The notes below the pieces were generated by a model that searched no databases, was not told where the DNA came from, and saw only the letters and a program-made list of their open reading frames with translations. From the NCBI GenBank assembly GCA_021292165.1, contig CM037876.1:106354324-106418323 (forward strand): a DNA stretch of 64,000 nucleotides. Direction: 5' to 3'. Source of the DNA: Shinisaurus crocodilurus. Its lineage: Eukaryota; Chordata; Lepidosauria; Squamata; Shinisauridae. Of the stretch, positions 9,480-20,873 are shown one piece after another. The translations under genes were made by a program, and so were the position numbers. Each line of letters starts with the position of its first letter. Positions within the stretch are counted from its first letter, which is position 1.

Positions 9480-11956
9480 AGACATGACACAGGGGATCCT
9501 GGCCCATGGGTTTTAATGACTTTCCCATTAATCAGCAACCCCAGGTGCTAATTTGAAGGTTGGGGGAGTGGAATAGGTTGGAGGAGATTGGAACCATCTC
9601 CCACATGCCATACAGAAAGTGGAGGAAGGAACTAGAGGATCGGCTATCCTTGACCTGATTCTAACCAACAGAGACGAGTTAGTGGATAAAGTGGCAGTTT
9701 CGGGAACTCTGGGGGAAAGTGACCATGTTATACTCGAGTTCTTGATTCTAACAGAAGCAAAAGCTGAGTGTAGCCAAACACGTACCCTGGATTTTAGGAA
9801 AGCCAATTTTAACAAACTCAGAACAATGATTAGTAAGATCCCATGGCAAGTGACTCTCACGAGAAAGGGAGCCCAGGAGGGGTGGGAGTTTTTAAAAAAG
9901 GAAATTTTAAAGGCACAATTGCAAACAATTCCCACAAGGAAAAAAGGCAGAGGGCAACAGAAGAAGCCAATGTGGCTTCACAATAAACTCAAAGATGACC
10001 TGAAAACAAAAAAGGACACGTATAGGAAGTGGAAGGAAGGACAGGCTACAGGGGAAGAGTACAGGCAGGTAGCACAGAACTGCAGGAATAGTGTCAGGAA
10101 GGCTAAAGCTGAGAATGAGCTAAGGTTAGCGAGGAATGCTAAAAGCAACAAAAAAGCTTTCTTCAGATACATGTACAGTAAAAGACAGAAGAAAGAACTG
10201 GTGGTTCAACTACGCAATGAGGATGGCAAATTGATAACAGAAGACAAAGAAAAGGCAGAAGTGTTCAATTCCTACTTCGGCTCGGTCTTCTCCCAAAAGA
10301 GGGTCTATGACCCCCCTGGCAAACCTGAAGTACAGACTGAAGGGGCAGAATTGCAGCTTGAGATTGATAGGCAAATGGTCAAGGAGCACCTGATTACTCT
10401 GAACGAGTTTAAATCTCCAGGGCCTGATGAGCTGCATCCTAGAGTAATAAAGGAACTGGCAGAAGAACTCTCAGAACCACTGTCTATTATCTTTGAGAAA
10501 TCATGGAGGACAGGTGAAGTGCCAGACGACTGGAGGAGGGCAAATGTTGTTCCCATCTTCAAAAAGGGCAAGAAGGAGGAACCTGGGAACTATAGGCCAG
10601 TCAGTCTGACATCAATCCCCGGGAAGATTTTTGAGCAGATTATAAAGAAGTCAGTCTGCAAGCACCTTGAAAACAATGCAGTGATTACTAGAAGCCAGCA
10701 TGGATTTGTCAAGAACAAATCCTGTCAGACTAATCTGATCTCATTTTTTGATCGGGTAACCTCCCTTGTGGACTGTGGGAATGCTGTGGACATTATATAC
10801 CTGGACTTCAGCAAAGCTTTCGACAAAGTGCCTCACGATATCCTGATTAGTAAGCTAGCTAAGAGTGGGCTAGATGGAACAACTATCAGGTGGATCCACA
10901 ATTGGCTAAAGAATCGGACTCAAAGAGTGCTTATCAATGGTTCCTTCTCGAACTGGGGAGAGGTAACGAGCGGGGTACCACAGGGCTCGGTCCTGGGCCC
11001 AGTGCTCTTCAACATTTTTATTAATGACTTGGATGAGGAGGTACAGGGAATGCTTATCAAATTTGCAGATGACACAAAGTTGGGTGGAACAGCTAATACT
11101 CTGGAAGACAGAAACAAAATTCAAAGTGACCTCGATAGGCTGGAGCGCTGGGCCGAAAACAACAGAATGAAATTTAACAGGGATAAATGCCAAGTGCTGC
11201 ACCTAGGGAGAGGAAACCAAATGCAGAGTTACAGAATGGGGGACACTTGGCTCAACAATACTACAAGTGAGAAGGATCTTGGAATTGTGGTAGATCACAA
11301 ACTGAATATGAGCCAGCAATGCGACGTGGCTGCAAAGAAGGCAAATGCAATTTTGGGCTGTATTAATAGAAGTATAGCTTCCAAATCGTGGGAAGTGATA
11401 ATTCCCCTTTACTCGGCACTGGTTAGGCCTCATCTTGAGTACTGCGTCCAGTTCTGGGCACCTCACTTTAAGAAGGACATAGACAAACTGGAGAGGGTTC
11501 AGAGGAGGGCAACAAGGATGATAAAGGGACTGGAAACAAGGCCCTATGAGGAGAGACTGAAAGAACTGGGCATGTTTAGCCTTCAGAAGAGGAGACTGAG
11601 GGGAGATATGATCGCACTCTTCCAGTATTTGAAGGGATGTCACACAGAGGAGGGCAAAGATCTCTTCTCCTTCACCCCAGTTTGCAGGACACGGAATAAT
11701 GGGCTCAAGTTACAGGAACCTAGATTCCACCTAAACATCAGGAAAAATTTCCTGACTGTCAGAGCAATAAGACAATGGAACCAACTACCTAGGGAGGTGG
11801 TGGGCTCTCCCAGTCTGGAGGCATTCAAGGTGCGGCTGGACAGACATCTGTCAGAGATGCTTTGACCTGGATTCCTGCATTGAGCAGGGGGTTGGACTCG
11901 ATGGCCTTGTAGGCCCCTTCCAACTCTACTTTTCTATGATTCTATGATTCTATGCC
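9480..11956 (+). mobile_element. CR1 non-LTR retrotransposon, 5'-truncated
   Basis: A decayed endonuclease stretch at about 9500-9575 (a GDFN-like region reading MGFNDFPIN, then stops) leads into the long RT frame. After the stop at 11863-11865 the CR1 3' UTR runs ctgcattgagcagggggttg, gactcgatggccttgtaggc and ends in the attctatg repeat at 11937-11955, the signature CR1 3' end. The same end occurs in the 5S SINEs and in fragments at 7213, 30790 and 52368. Confidence 0.93.
9619..11865 (+). CDS. CR1 ORF2: endonuclease C-terminus and reverse transcriptase
   Basis: 748 codons without a stop, open back to 9577. The listed first codon is GTG and the natural start is lost upstream. Residues 4-40 are the endonuclease tail (EGTRGSAILDLILTN, then SDH at 34-36). 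The RT follows with SPGPDELHPRVIKELAEEL, NVVPIFKKG, NYRPVSLTSIPGKIFEQI, QHGFVKNKSCQTNL, YLDFSKAFDKVPH, SGVPQGSVLGPVLFNIFIND and the catalytic FADD at 482-485. The C-terminal thumb has LYSALVRPHLEYCVQFWAP. It would nick target DNA and reverse-transcribe CR1 RNA, and probably also RNAs with the same tail. The uninterrupted RT shows a young insertion, although the endonuclease part is damaged. Confidence 0.93.
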   Translation: MEEGTRGSAILDLILTNRDELVDKVAVSGTLGESDHVILEFLILTEAKAECSQTRTLDFRKANFNKLRTMISKIPWQVTLTRKGAQEGWEFLKKEILKAQLQTIPTRKKGRGQQKKPMWLHNKLKDDLKTKKDTYRKWKEGQATGEEYRQVAQNCRNSVRKAKAENELRLARNAKSNKKAFFRYMYSKRQKKELVVQLRNEDGKLITEDKEKAEVFNSYFGSVFSQKRVYDPPGKPEVQTEGAELQLEIDRQMVKEHLITLNEFKSPGPDELHPRVIKELAEELSEPLSIIFEKSWRTGEVPDDWRRANVVPIFKKGKKEEPGNYRPVSLTSIPGKIFEQIIKKSVCKHLENNAVITRSQHGFVKNKSCQTNLISFFDRVTSLVDCGNAVDIIYLDFSKAFDKVPHDILISKLAKSGLDGTTIRWIHNWLKNRTQRVLINGSFSNWGEVTSGVPQGSVLGPVLFNIFINDLDEEVQGMLIKFADDTKLGGTANTLEDRNKIQSDLDRLERWAENNRMKFNRDKCQVLHLGRGNQMQSYRMGDTWLNNTTSEKDLGIVVDHKLNMSQQCDVAAKKANAILGCINRSIASKSWEVIIPLYSALVRPHLEYCVQFWAPHFKKDIDKLERVQRRATRMIKGLETRPYEERLKELGMFSLQKRRLRGDMIALFQYLKGCHTEEGKDLFSFTPVCRTRNNGLKLQEPRFHLNIRKNFLTVRAIRQWNQLPREVVGSPSLEAFKVRLDRHLSEML

Positions 11957-12419
11957 TAATAATAAATCCCCCCCCAAAAAAAAACTGCTATTGGCTCCAC
12001 AGGGAGGGGGTCACATTGGGGAAATGGTGTAGGAGGAAACAGTTAAATCCCCTCCCCAAGTATAACTTCTCTGATTTTCAAAGCAGCTGTATGGGAGGGA
12101 CTGCTAATTATTAAAACAGCAGCAACTACGCACGCACACACACGCACACACAAGCAAATACAAAGCAATGGGATATCCTGATTACAGATTTCCTGCATCA
12201 TGTCTAGTTTGGCCCTTAAGATGAAGACAGAATGACAAACACTCTAAGCGTGGTAGAAGCCATTCAAATACACATCTCTGTCCTGAAAATAAATGCCTCA
12301 AAATGCCGCAAGTGTGTTTTCAAACCACTTCCAACCACTGTTACAGCTTTAGACAAAGTGAACTTGAGCTCAGAACTACAGCTGTCACGACTGTGAGCTG
12401 AGAGACTGCTGGTTTACCC
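11957..12419. other. Non-genic stretch with small (CA)n
   Basis: An imperfect CA-rich tract lies near 12128-12152. Nothing else is recognised. Confidence 0.35.
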
Positions 12420-13010
12420 AGTGACCTTTGGCTTTCAGGGTTTCCACAAGGTTTCATCTTGTCCTCGATTCTTTGTAAAACTACTGGAACTTCTGGAGGA
12501 GGTCATTCAGAGACGGAGTGTAGTGCCACCAGTATGCCAATATCATGGAAGACTCCTTTCCATCAGATTCCAAGAAAGCGGTAGAAGTCTTGAAACAGTG
12601 CCCGATGTCAGCAAAGAACTGGATGTGGGCTAATAAAGAAACTGAAACATAATCCAGACAGGATGGAAGTACTGTTGCCTGTGGCGGGAGTTTAGGATCA
12701 AATCTGTTCTGGACAGGATTGTACTCCTCTTGAAGAAACTGGGAGTGATTCTGGATCTGTTCCTGGAGACAGTCAAGAGTGCCTATTTATTACCTGCTTA
12801 GGCTGGTACTTCTGCTTCATCATTGTGCGTATGTGTGTGTGAGAGAGATCTAATCTGGCATTCATGACACAGTAATAGCCAGATTAGAATTTACTTTAAC
12901 ATGTTCTACAAAACATTGTCTTTGTCAAGCATCAGAACCTACTACAACTGGTACAAAATGCTGCAGCAAGAGATCTTCAAAGTGCTGATAATAATTCCCT
13001 TTAAAAAGCT
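12420..13010 (+). mobile_element. Decayed L2/L3-like LINE RT fragment
   Basis: Pieces in changing frames follow the L2/L3 RT palm: LLEEVIQRRSV, CHQYAN at the YADD position, DSKKAVEVLKQCPMSAKNWM, NPDRMEVLLP (family form NPDKTEVLL) and a LQLVQNAA-like piece near 12945. Frameshifts and stops are frequent. The 70-codon frame at 12421-12633 is only part of this fossil. Confidence 0.65.
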
Positions 13011-13032
13011 TGAAATGTAGGATAGCTTAAGG

Positions 13033-13713
13033 CAGGGGTGGGGAACAGGTTTTAGGTGGGGGCTGAATTGCCCCCCCCGGGGCCTTCTTTGGGTTGGATG
13101 ATGTCAGCATGGTTACTCACACTGATGTCATGGCACCGGGAGCTGCCTGTCTTGCCTTTCTTCATGCTGAGAGAGTCACAGAGTTCAGTGCCTCACTCAG
13201 CACAGAGTTAAGGACTCAGTGAGCACTGGAAGGAGCAGCAGCTGGAGCTTCTCCAGCTGCCACTGCAGTCAGCGACTGGCCTTGCCCACCCTGTGCCTTC
13301 CCCCATTGGGAATTATGTGGGGCAGGTGAAGTCCCCCAGCTGAAGCTTCCCCCACCTGCGCCTTCGCCCCTTGGGGATAGCATGGTGTGGGTGAAGCACT
13401 CCAGATGCCGGCCAATTGGAAACAGCATGATTAGTATGAGGGATTCCCTTGTTATCTCCAATCCATGATTGGAGATAACAAGGAGATTCCCCTGAGCGCC
13501 TCTTGCTCTCTCAGTTGGGAGGGGGAACTGTACACAGGGGGAATCCCCTGGTTATCTCTAAACACAGATCAGAGAAAACAAAGGGATTCCTCTTCCCACC
13601 TCCTCCCCAAGCCGCCCGTAGCCTCCAGGTCAGGGGGCAGGGCCAACAGAGGGTGCCCACGCCTTCGCAGGCTGGATGGGAAACCTCTGTAGGCTGGAGG
13701 TTCCCCACAACTG
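13033..13713. mobile_element. hAT-type non-autonomous element, 681 bp
   Basis: Inverted ends caggggtggggaac and gttccccacaactg. The 8-mers gcttaagg (13025-13032) and tcttaaga (13714-13721) agree at 6 of 8 positions. The interior holds paired segments around 13440-13500 and 13540-13590 (ggagataacaaggagattcc and its relatives) and no transposase frame. Confidence 0.7.
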
Positions 13714-13789
13714 TCTTAAGAACTGCTTTCTCCCACATAATCTTTTTCATTCTCTCTACTGTTTTTTGAATCTCGTTAAAAAGGCAAAA

Positions 13790-14035
13790 AAACCAGCAGC
13801 GAACGAAAAGGGGTAGCGTACGAAAAGGGGGAGGGGGAGACAAGATGGGTCCTGCCACAAAGGACACTGGGATACCAGCTGGAAGACCAAGGGGGATGGA
13901 GGGGGAGAACAAGCCATGGTGTGCCCAATCGTCTGCCAGGTACAGCATGGGTTGTTCCATGAACAACCCACACTGCATAACTTATTTGCAGAGTGGCTTT
14001 GCATATTGTGTGAACGCGCCCAGAGGCTTGGCTCT
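13790..14035 (+). repeat. Family B repeat, copy 2 (3' module only)
   Basis: Matches the family 3' module: caagatgggtcctgcc, gggataccagctgg, agaacaagccatgg, gttgttccatgaacaaccca and cttatttgcagagtggc. Same orientation as the other five copies. Confidence 0.65.
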
Positions 14036-15090
14036 AAGTGCCCTAGTTTGGAAGCACCCAGTATCCCTAAAGAGACATCAATTGCTTTAAAAACAAACAA
14101 ACAGAGGCTGTTAGGAGTAAAGTTTCATACTTATGGGTTTCTATTGCTAGTTGAGTTTGTAGTGTAAATAGCCCATGTAGATAAAATAAATAAACACATC
14201 TCCATTGCAAAAATGCCACATTTAAGGAATGGTGCATGTGTAAATTCATTCAATCATTTCAGTGATAATTGAAACACAAGAAGCATAGTTACCCCTCAGC
14301 ACCTCTTCCCATGTTAAGTAATCCTCCAATGCTATGATAACAGATTATGAACTTAGGGTGGTTCCAGAGGCGGCCTTTATTGTACAGTTGGACAGCCTCC
14401 TTCACAGAATTTTAGAGGGATTTACCCTTAACACTGGCCTAAAAATAATTTTAAATAAAACATTTTAAAAAATTAAAATAATAGAATTATTTTAATACAT
14501 ACCATAAAATGACATGTGGTGGCCAATTACAGAAAAAGGGTTACCAAAAAAGGATTACCAATTACCCAAAAATTGCCATAAAAGACAAGTTTATAAATAC
14601 CTAAGAAAACCAGTTGAATTAGAGTATCAAATAACCCCTTCCCACTGAGAACAATTTCCCAATACAATATTGTATATAATATAATTAGGATGTAGAAGGT
14701 TTAGAATAATTCTATAATAGTTATATAATCTATATAACATTACAAACTTCCTGCCTCACATTTTCAAAAGGATTTTACTGTTCCAAAACCCAGTGGCCTT
14801 TTAAAAAAAGAAAAAGTTCCAACCCAGTTTGTTTTTTTAATAAGTCATCTTGCACATTGATGTCCCCCTGCTATAACGTTCATTGTCATTCCTCTGATGA
14901 CAAACGTGTTTGTTACTTCCAGTTCTTAGCAACCATTGTCCTTGCTGTAAGCAGCATATTTCTTATAAGTTTATAAGGCTTTTCCCCATTTCTTATATCT
15001 TTGGTTTTACCAAGCAATGAGATCTAGAACCCATTCACATTTTTTATTGTTTAATGGACCCTGATTATATCAGTCCAAAAGCGTCCAATC
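14036..15090. other. AT-rich non-genic stretch
   Basis: AT-rich at 14400-14760, with no gene or classified repeat. Confidence 0.35.
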
Positions 15091-15540
15091 CTGGGGTGTC
15101 CAACGTTGTGCCCACAGACACCTCGCTTGGCGCCCGCTAGGCTCCCTGCCCCTCCTGCATTGCATTTTTTTTTTTTAAGATTTGTTTTAATTCATAAGGA
15201 AATAATAACTGGGCAGCTGCAAAGCGAAGTGCTGCCCTCCAGCACCACCTTCCTTTCCAAGAGGCGAAAATAAAAACGGTGGGGGCTGCAGCCCAGCACT
15301 TCATTTTGACGTGCGTCCAGCCTCCCAGAGAAAATAAAAAGGTAAGGTGGGGATGGCAAGAAATATCCTTGGGGCTAGAGCAAATGGTAGGGGGAAGAGG
15401 GCTGTTTTGCCTGGTTGGGGTGTGTGTGTGTGCATGCGTCTCTGAGTTAGATTGTTTGTTTTTGCATATTGTGCACACGCACACGCACACACACACACAC
15501 ACACCTTTGGAAGTTTCTAAATTTTCTATACCCTAATTAC
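15091..15540. repeat. Possible hAT-like end plus (TG)n/(CA)n tracts
   Basis: tggggtgtccaacgttgtgc at 15092 resembles a hAT end, but no matching right end was found. TG repeats at 15419-15434 and CA repeats at 15470-15505 are clear. The Cys/Val-rich frames here come from the microsatellites. Confidence 0.4.
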
Positions 15541-17162
15541 ATTATACACAGTATTGTGTATTGGGAATACAGTGTTCTTAGCGATGATAGGTCCAGGATC
15601 AGAGAATGAAACCAGTCATTGGTAAAAAAAAGATATCAACTGTAAAATTACCCAGATCATACAGAATACATAAATCTTCTTTGACTAATAAATAAATGAA
15701 GAAAGAAAGAAAGAATGTAAAAGTGCTGTTCACATGGGTAAATTACAAAACAGGATTTAGTTATTCATGTGTCCTGTCTCAATCGAGCCAACTCCCACAT
15801 GTAAGCCAAGACACAAAGAAAAATCATTTCCAGATTATGTGATCCACTTCTAGAGAAAATGGAGGTGAGAGTAGAGGTCATTACAGGTTTTTGGAACGGG
15901 TTCTTGTGGGTTGCTGGCAGACAGCCAGATAGACCTCTGTCTCCACTGACCTCGAAGAGAATGCAGTCGTGTTGCATTGCCCAACCATCCAGGTCACTTG
16001 AAATTATTGTTAATCTATTACCCCTAGGAGAGATGTATAAAAGAGCATGACACATCATGGTTGACATTATTTGGTTGCCGTGAAATTACTATTGAAGGTG
16101 TATATGGAGATACTCCCCATGCCTGATAGTACCTGCCACACCATACAGTAGTTGCACAACTAAAGGATACCTTTGTTCACTAATGAACATCTTAGGAACA
16201 ATGGCAGAGGGATTTGAGGCTGAGGAATAAAGAACACAAAGGAATAAGGACTGGAAAAGAAAAGGTAAATACTGGCAAGCATGCCTCTTGGCATACATTT
16301 TGTTATATTATGTTCTTGTGTTTATACTATTCTTTATTATAATGTGTATGGTGATGGTGGTGGTGGTTGGAAGGCTGTATATTGCAAGGACCCCTTAAGG
16401 GGTGAGAAAAACATTGCAACACTCTGTGGAATACCTCTCAGTAAGGGTACTCCATGATAGGGGCAGAGGGCAGGTTGTATTTTCTTTGCAACAGGGTCCC
16501 CAAGGTAAGCGCCTCATTATGTTTCCATAAGATTTAATGGCATCCGTTCATTTATGTGGCAGAAAGAAAAGCAGTACACTTGGGGATACCATTTGTACGG
16601 GAGGGCTAAATGTGCTTCCTGCCTCTGTTGTAGGGCGGCCAGCTGCCCTCTTTTACGGTCCTCTATCGAAGGGCTTCCAGAGGACCATCCTCTATTTGAA
16701 AGTGCCCGTATTTGAAGGACTGCCCTGTCCAATTCCAGTTTAATTAAAGCTAATGCACCGTAAGAACTGTTTCCCATCGTCAGTTAGCACCTGGATTGCA
16801 GGCTAAACAGGAAGTCACGCAGGTAATCTGGCCATAGTCTTCTCCAGTCTGGTGAGATGTACTGTATTTCTACCTAAATTATAATAATTATTGCTAAATT
16901 TGCATCTCTCTCTATATATAAATTAGCACATGCAAATGTTGTGCATATTGCTGTCCTCTTTTGTCCTATTTTTGGTGAGTCCTATGTGACCACTGGACTC
17001 TGTTGATACCAGCTCTTCAGAATCAAGCCTGCTCCTTCCTCGTCTCTTTATCTGCATAGCCCCCACCTAGGGTTCTTGATCACCACAGGAAATGTGCTTA
17101 CTTATCTGCACATATATGATTATTAGCTCTATATGTAAATGGTGCAACTCTTTCACTCTGGC
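15541..17162. other. Non-genic stretch
   Basis: No gene supported. A segment at 16620-16745 has repeated cctctatttgaa-like words and may be part of an unnamed repeat. Confidence 0.3.
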
Positions 17163-17372
17163 CCTGTTTGCATGATCACGGAGGGGAAATAAGCCACAGT
17201 GGCGTGCCGGGGAGATTCGCATAATTACCCACGGCAGCACAGCTTACCATGTTGTGCGAGCCCAGCCAGGGTGGCATGTTGTCATATTCAGGGCACCGCA
17301 TTATGTGTGAACCCGGCGAAGTTGTTGCGGTGGTTGACAAGCCTCCCACAACCCTAAAACAACCCATTATGT
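17163..17372. repeat. Family A foldback repeat, copy 2
   Basis: Shares catgatcacggaggggaaat, aagccacagtgg, cataattaccc and ttgtgcgagcccagccag with the copy at 22815-23040. Ends with the ccacaaccctaaaacaaccc word. Confidence 0.6.
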
Positions 17373-18771
17373 GAAATAGTTTTGGAACTACATAGCAAAA
17401 ACATTAAACAATCACTGCTCTTTTTATTCAGTAATTTTGGATTTAGGCAGGGTGTCTATGCCTACCTTTGTTTCTTTTGGTTTGACAGCCTTTCATACTA
17501 TATTTACTAAAACTTCAAATGTTGTGCTCCTTTGTCTTTTGTGCTTCTTATTGTTCTTGGTATATTTTAAAATGAATGCTAAATTCAGGTTGTCAATGTC
17601 TAACAACTTTGTGGTGACCACAAAGCTGGGTTAAAATAAGGGGATACATTTTTAGTCTGTTTCAATTTATTCATATTTTCAATAACTGATTGAAGTTATT
17701 CCATTTTCAATAACTTACGCATTTTATGGTTGAGACAATCTAGATTCGACCAGCCTTACCTTTACAGTTACGGTGCCTTGGCCTTACAAGCAAACTCATC
17801 CTCTTTGACCCTCAAAAGGCCTCCAGCAACACTGGAGAAAATCAGACTATAACTTCTTGAAATATTTAAGAATTTTTTTTAAAGCTATACAACCTCCCCC
17901 ACCCCACCCCACGCCACCACACCCCCTAATAAAAATGTCCAACTTCTCAACCATGAACAACCTGAATGGCATAATGTTCTTTTTTTAAAAAAATGGGGGA
18001 GTTATTATTGGTCAAGATTAATCTGCTTAACCTGCATGGATGGTATTTGTGGAATCTAAGAAGCACACTTTGATTCATCAGGGTGTGGCTAGTAGGCAGC
18101 TTCTTAAGGCAGCTGTGTGCCTAAGGAAGAATTAATTGGTCTGAGTCTGTCACCCATCTGACATCCTCCCACTGGTAAAAAAATAAATAAATAAATAAAA
18201 AAAATTCAATGGCAGTATCACTAAAAATCAGTGACTGCTTATACCAGGTAGTCCTATTGACATTGCATCCCTGTCTGACTAAAGAGTTTTGTAACGCAGC
18301 AGTTCATGGCTTAAAGAGAAGAAGAAAAAGGTTCAGTCCTTCTACCATGTCAGAGGAAGGATTTACAAGGATAACATTTCATTCCCCACCCCCACCAAAG
18401 TTGTGATCATGTGGTGGGGACTGAAAAGGCCATGGCATACACCCTGATTCCTGTCTGTAGCTCCCACCTATCAAAAATAATTTTAATTTGCTCTTTATTT
18501 ATTCCATTTCTAACCTGTCTTTCTATATAAAAGATCCAGACTCAGTAAAGTGCCCAGCTGCCTAGCCCAATACATAGGAATGGGTCTGCCCAGCTGAATT
18601 CCAGATTCAATATATGGTATATCAGACACAAACTGCTTTTTTTCAGGTATCCTCATGAAAATAACCAAGAGGGCAAGTTATATTTCCTGCCCCTTTCCTT
18701 ATGAAAGCTATACATACAGTATACCTTCTCCTTCCATAGTATTTTTCTTTTCTTCTTCTAATGGACTACAG
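17373..18771. other. Non-genic stretch with minor repeat remnants
   Basis: An (aaat)n run lies at 18180-18205. 18490-18560 resembles the 3' end of a CORE-SINE or L2. A C-rich tract lies at 17896-17926. No gene is seen apart from the candidate exon that follows. Confidence 0.3.
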
Positions 18772-18811
18772 GACCTGAGGGAACACGATCGAGAAAGAAT
18801 ATTGCTGTCTG
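18772..18811 (+). other. Candidate internal exon a (unidentified host gene)
   Basis: A pyrimidine-rich tract with a tctaat branch-like word and acag precede the segment, and gtaagc follows. In phase 0 it encodes DLREHDRERILLS plus one spare base. That base joins the next candidate exon (19374) and then the one at 24454 without breaking frame. I do not recognise the protein. Evidence is splice consensus and phase only. Confidence 0.25.
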
Positions 18812-19373
18812 GTAAGCAGTTTACTTTCCTTTCATTGTAAATGCAGCACATACAGGATAAATATCAGATGGAAATGTTTTTCATACCACCTAGAATCATA
18901 GCATAATTGATGCCGATATTTTCTTTATAAGATGTCCACAGAAAAACCTTGAAAAACTTACAAACTTTCAGTCTTACTAGGGGATGAGTAACTATTACAC
19001 AGCTGTTTATATTAAAACACATTTCTTCTTGCTCTGATTGCAAATGTAAAGGAAGCTATGGTTGCTGTTTATTTAGTACAACAGTGAACTGTGCAGGCAA
19101 TTAATGTGATAAGGAATACTCTATGAATGTATCGCCTGGGGCTACAGTTCAGTCTTGCACATTTGTAATTCATTCCCACTCAAATACACAGTATTAATTC
19201 CCACGTATTTGTGTTAAAGGGACTGGCTCAGAATAATTGCCTTCTGAACTGACTTGTACATTGCGGCAGTGTGGGGGAATTAATATGATTTTCAGGTATC
19301 TAGTTTGTCACACCTAATGAACTGTTGAGGGTGTTCCTTTTATTATTTTCATTCCTAGAATTTAATATTTCAG
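18812..19373. other. Interval between candidate exons
   Basis: No repeat or gene recognised. Confidence 0.3.
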
Positions 19374-19409
19374 CAACTGTTCTCTGTTGGTGTCACGAAA
19401 GAGGGTTTG
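19374..19409 (+). other. Candidate internal exon b (unidentified host gene)
   Basis: A 36-base segment between ttaatatttcag and gtaagc. In the frame set by candidate exon a it reads TVLCWCHERGF and preserves phase. Short, so chance is a real possibility. Confidence 0.25.
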
Positions 19410-19719
19410 GTAAGCATCTGATCTTTCATGCGTGTAATTTTTTTTAGGTACTAATCAAACATTTGTTGAACTGGATTTGCTTTAATTGCATGTAAGTTTC
19501 TATCTATATATTCAGACAAAACCGACAACAGGGAGGCACTCCAATAATGAAAAGAAAATGATGTGACAAAATCACAACAGTGCGAGTTTGTTGCGAAGAT
19601 CAAATCCTTCCCCCCCACAACCTCCCCGGGACAGACCTAGGGGCCATCCGACTACCAACACTGGACTGGCAGACGGGACGGGCATTCTTAGCCCTTTCGC
19701 TGCTGGCTAGTTATTTATT

Positions 19720-20560
19720 CAGTTTATCAGCTGCCTGACTTTAAAAAAAAAAAATTCTCTAGGCATCATCCCAAGTAAAAACCATTTAAAAAAAAATCAC
19801 TATTACAATACGACAAATTAAGAAACAACAAATAAGACAAGTGTATAATCAAAACAAATCTCTTTAAAACAGAGATCAAGAGATTAAAACATTGCAGCAA
19901 TGATAATGTAGAATAAACACTAGAAAAAAATAAGTTCACAGAGCTAAAGCATCATACTAAAACCACAGCACAGTATAAACTTTTAAAAGCCTGAAGAAAT
20001 AAAAATATATTTGCCTGGTACTAAAAAGACATTGATGTAAGTGCCAGGTACACCAGTCTGCTAGGGAGGGCATTCTCTACAACAGAGGGGCCACTGCTGA
20101 AAAGGCCCTTTCTTGCATAGCCATCTGCCATGTCTCAGTTGGCAAGAGTACTTGAAAAAGGACCTCCTCAGTTGATTATCTCAAAGCTCAGGTAGATACA
20201 TATGGGAAGAGGCAATCCTTCAGATTCCAAGATCCCAAGCTGCTAAGAGCTTTAAAAGTCAAAACCAATGTTTCCAGTTAGCCCGAAAATGGACTGGGGC
20301 CCAGTGCAGATTGCAATATTGACATAATGTGTTTGTAACGCTCGGTCCTAGTTAATACTCTTGCAGTTATATTCTACAGCAACCGAAGTTTCCAGACTAT
20401 TTTCAAAGGCAGCCCCACAAGCAGAGGCCCCATGGATGGGCAGGCCTGGTGGGCTGAATTCGATTCCCCATCCCTGCTCTAGGGGGAGTGCACTCACTAA
20501 CAGTACCTCTGTCTTGTTTGGAAAGAATTTCACTTTATTGGTCCTCATCCATTAATATCC
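19720..20560 (-). mobile_element. Decayed L2-like LINE, 3' region
   Basis: On the minus strand the part at 20450-20560 reads a palm piece (NKVKFFPNKTEVLLVS, family form NPDKTEVLLVG). The part at 20040-20340 is the usual C-terminal region, seen as the inverse of ctgaaaaggccctttcttgc and gctttaaaagtcaaaacc. 19730-20040 is AT-rich 3' UTR. The copy has internal deletions and stops. Confidence 0.65.
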
Positions 20561-20732
20561 CACCATTCTTCCAAGGAGCTTCATGAAGCATGCCTGTTTC
20601 CCCCACCCCACATTTTATCCCCATAGCAACCCTATGAAGCAGGTTAGGCTGAAAGAGAGAGAACTACTGGCCCCAAGCAAGTCCTCCCAGTGAGCTTTAT
20701 GACTGTGCAGCGATTTGAATGTGGGTCTCCTC
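20561..20732 (-). mobile_element. MIR-type CORE-SINE, decayed
   Basis: ttatccccatagcaacccta, gaagcaggttaggctgaaag and a box-B-like gatttgaatgtgg match the full SINE at 37209-37455. Confidence 0.6.
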
Positions 20733-20733
20733 A

Positions 20734-20873
20734 ATCTCAGCCTTCACTGGTTGGGTGCCCTCCAGATATTTTGGATTGGAACTCCCAGCATTCCTGGCCA
20801 TTGGCCATGCTGGCTGGGGCTGATGGGAATTGGCATCCAAAACATCTGGTGGACACCAAGTTGTGGGGGAGCT
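20734..20873. mobile_element. hAT MITE, decayed
   Basis: cagccttcactggttgggtg at the left and caccaagttgtgggggagct at the right, with inner arms gatattttggattgg and ggcatccaaaacatctgg. Same family as 2695-2829. Confidence 0.65.

Noticed and set aside
12421..12633. A 70-codon independent gene
   Set aside because: The surrounding DNA in other frames encodes L2/L3 RT motifs, so this is part of a decayed LINE.
15279..15536. Cys/Val-rich and His/Thr-rich small proteins
   Set aside because: They are translations of the TG and CA microsatellites; the same holds for the frames at 39515-39796 and 40808-41224.
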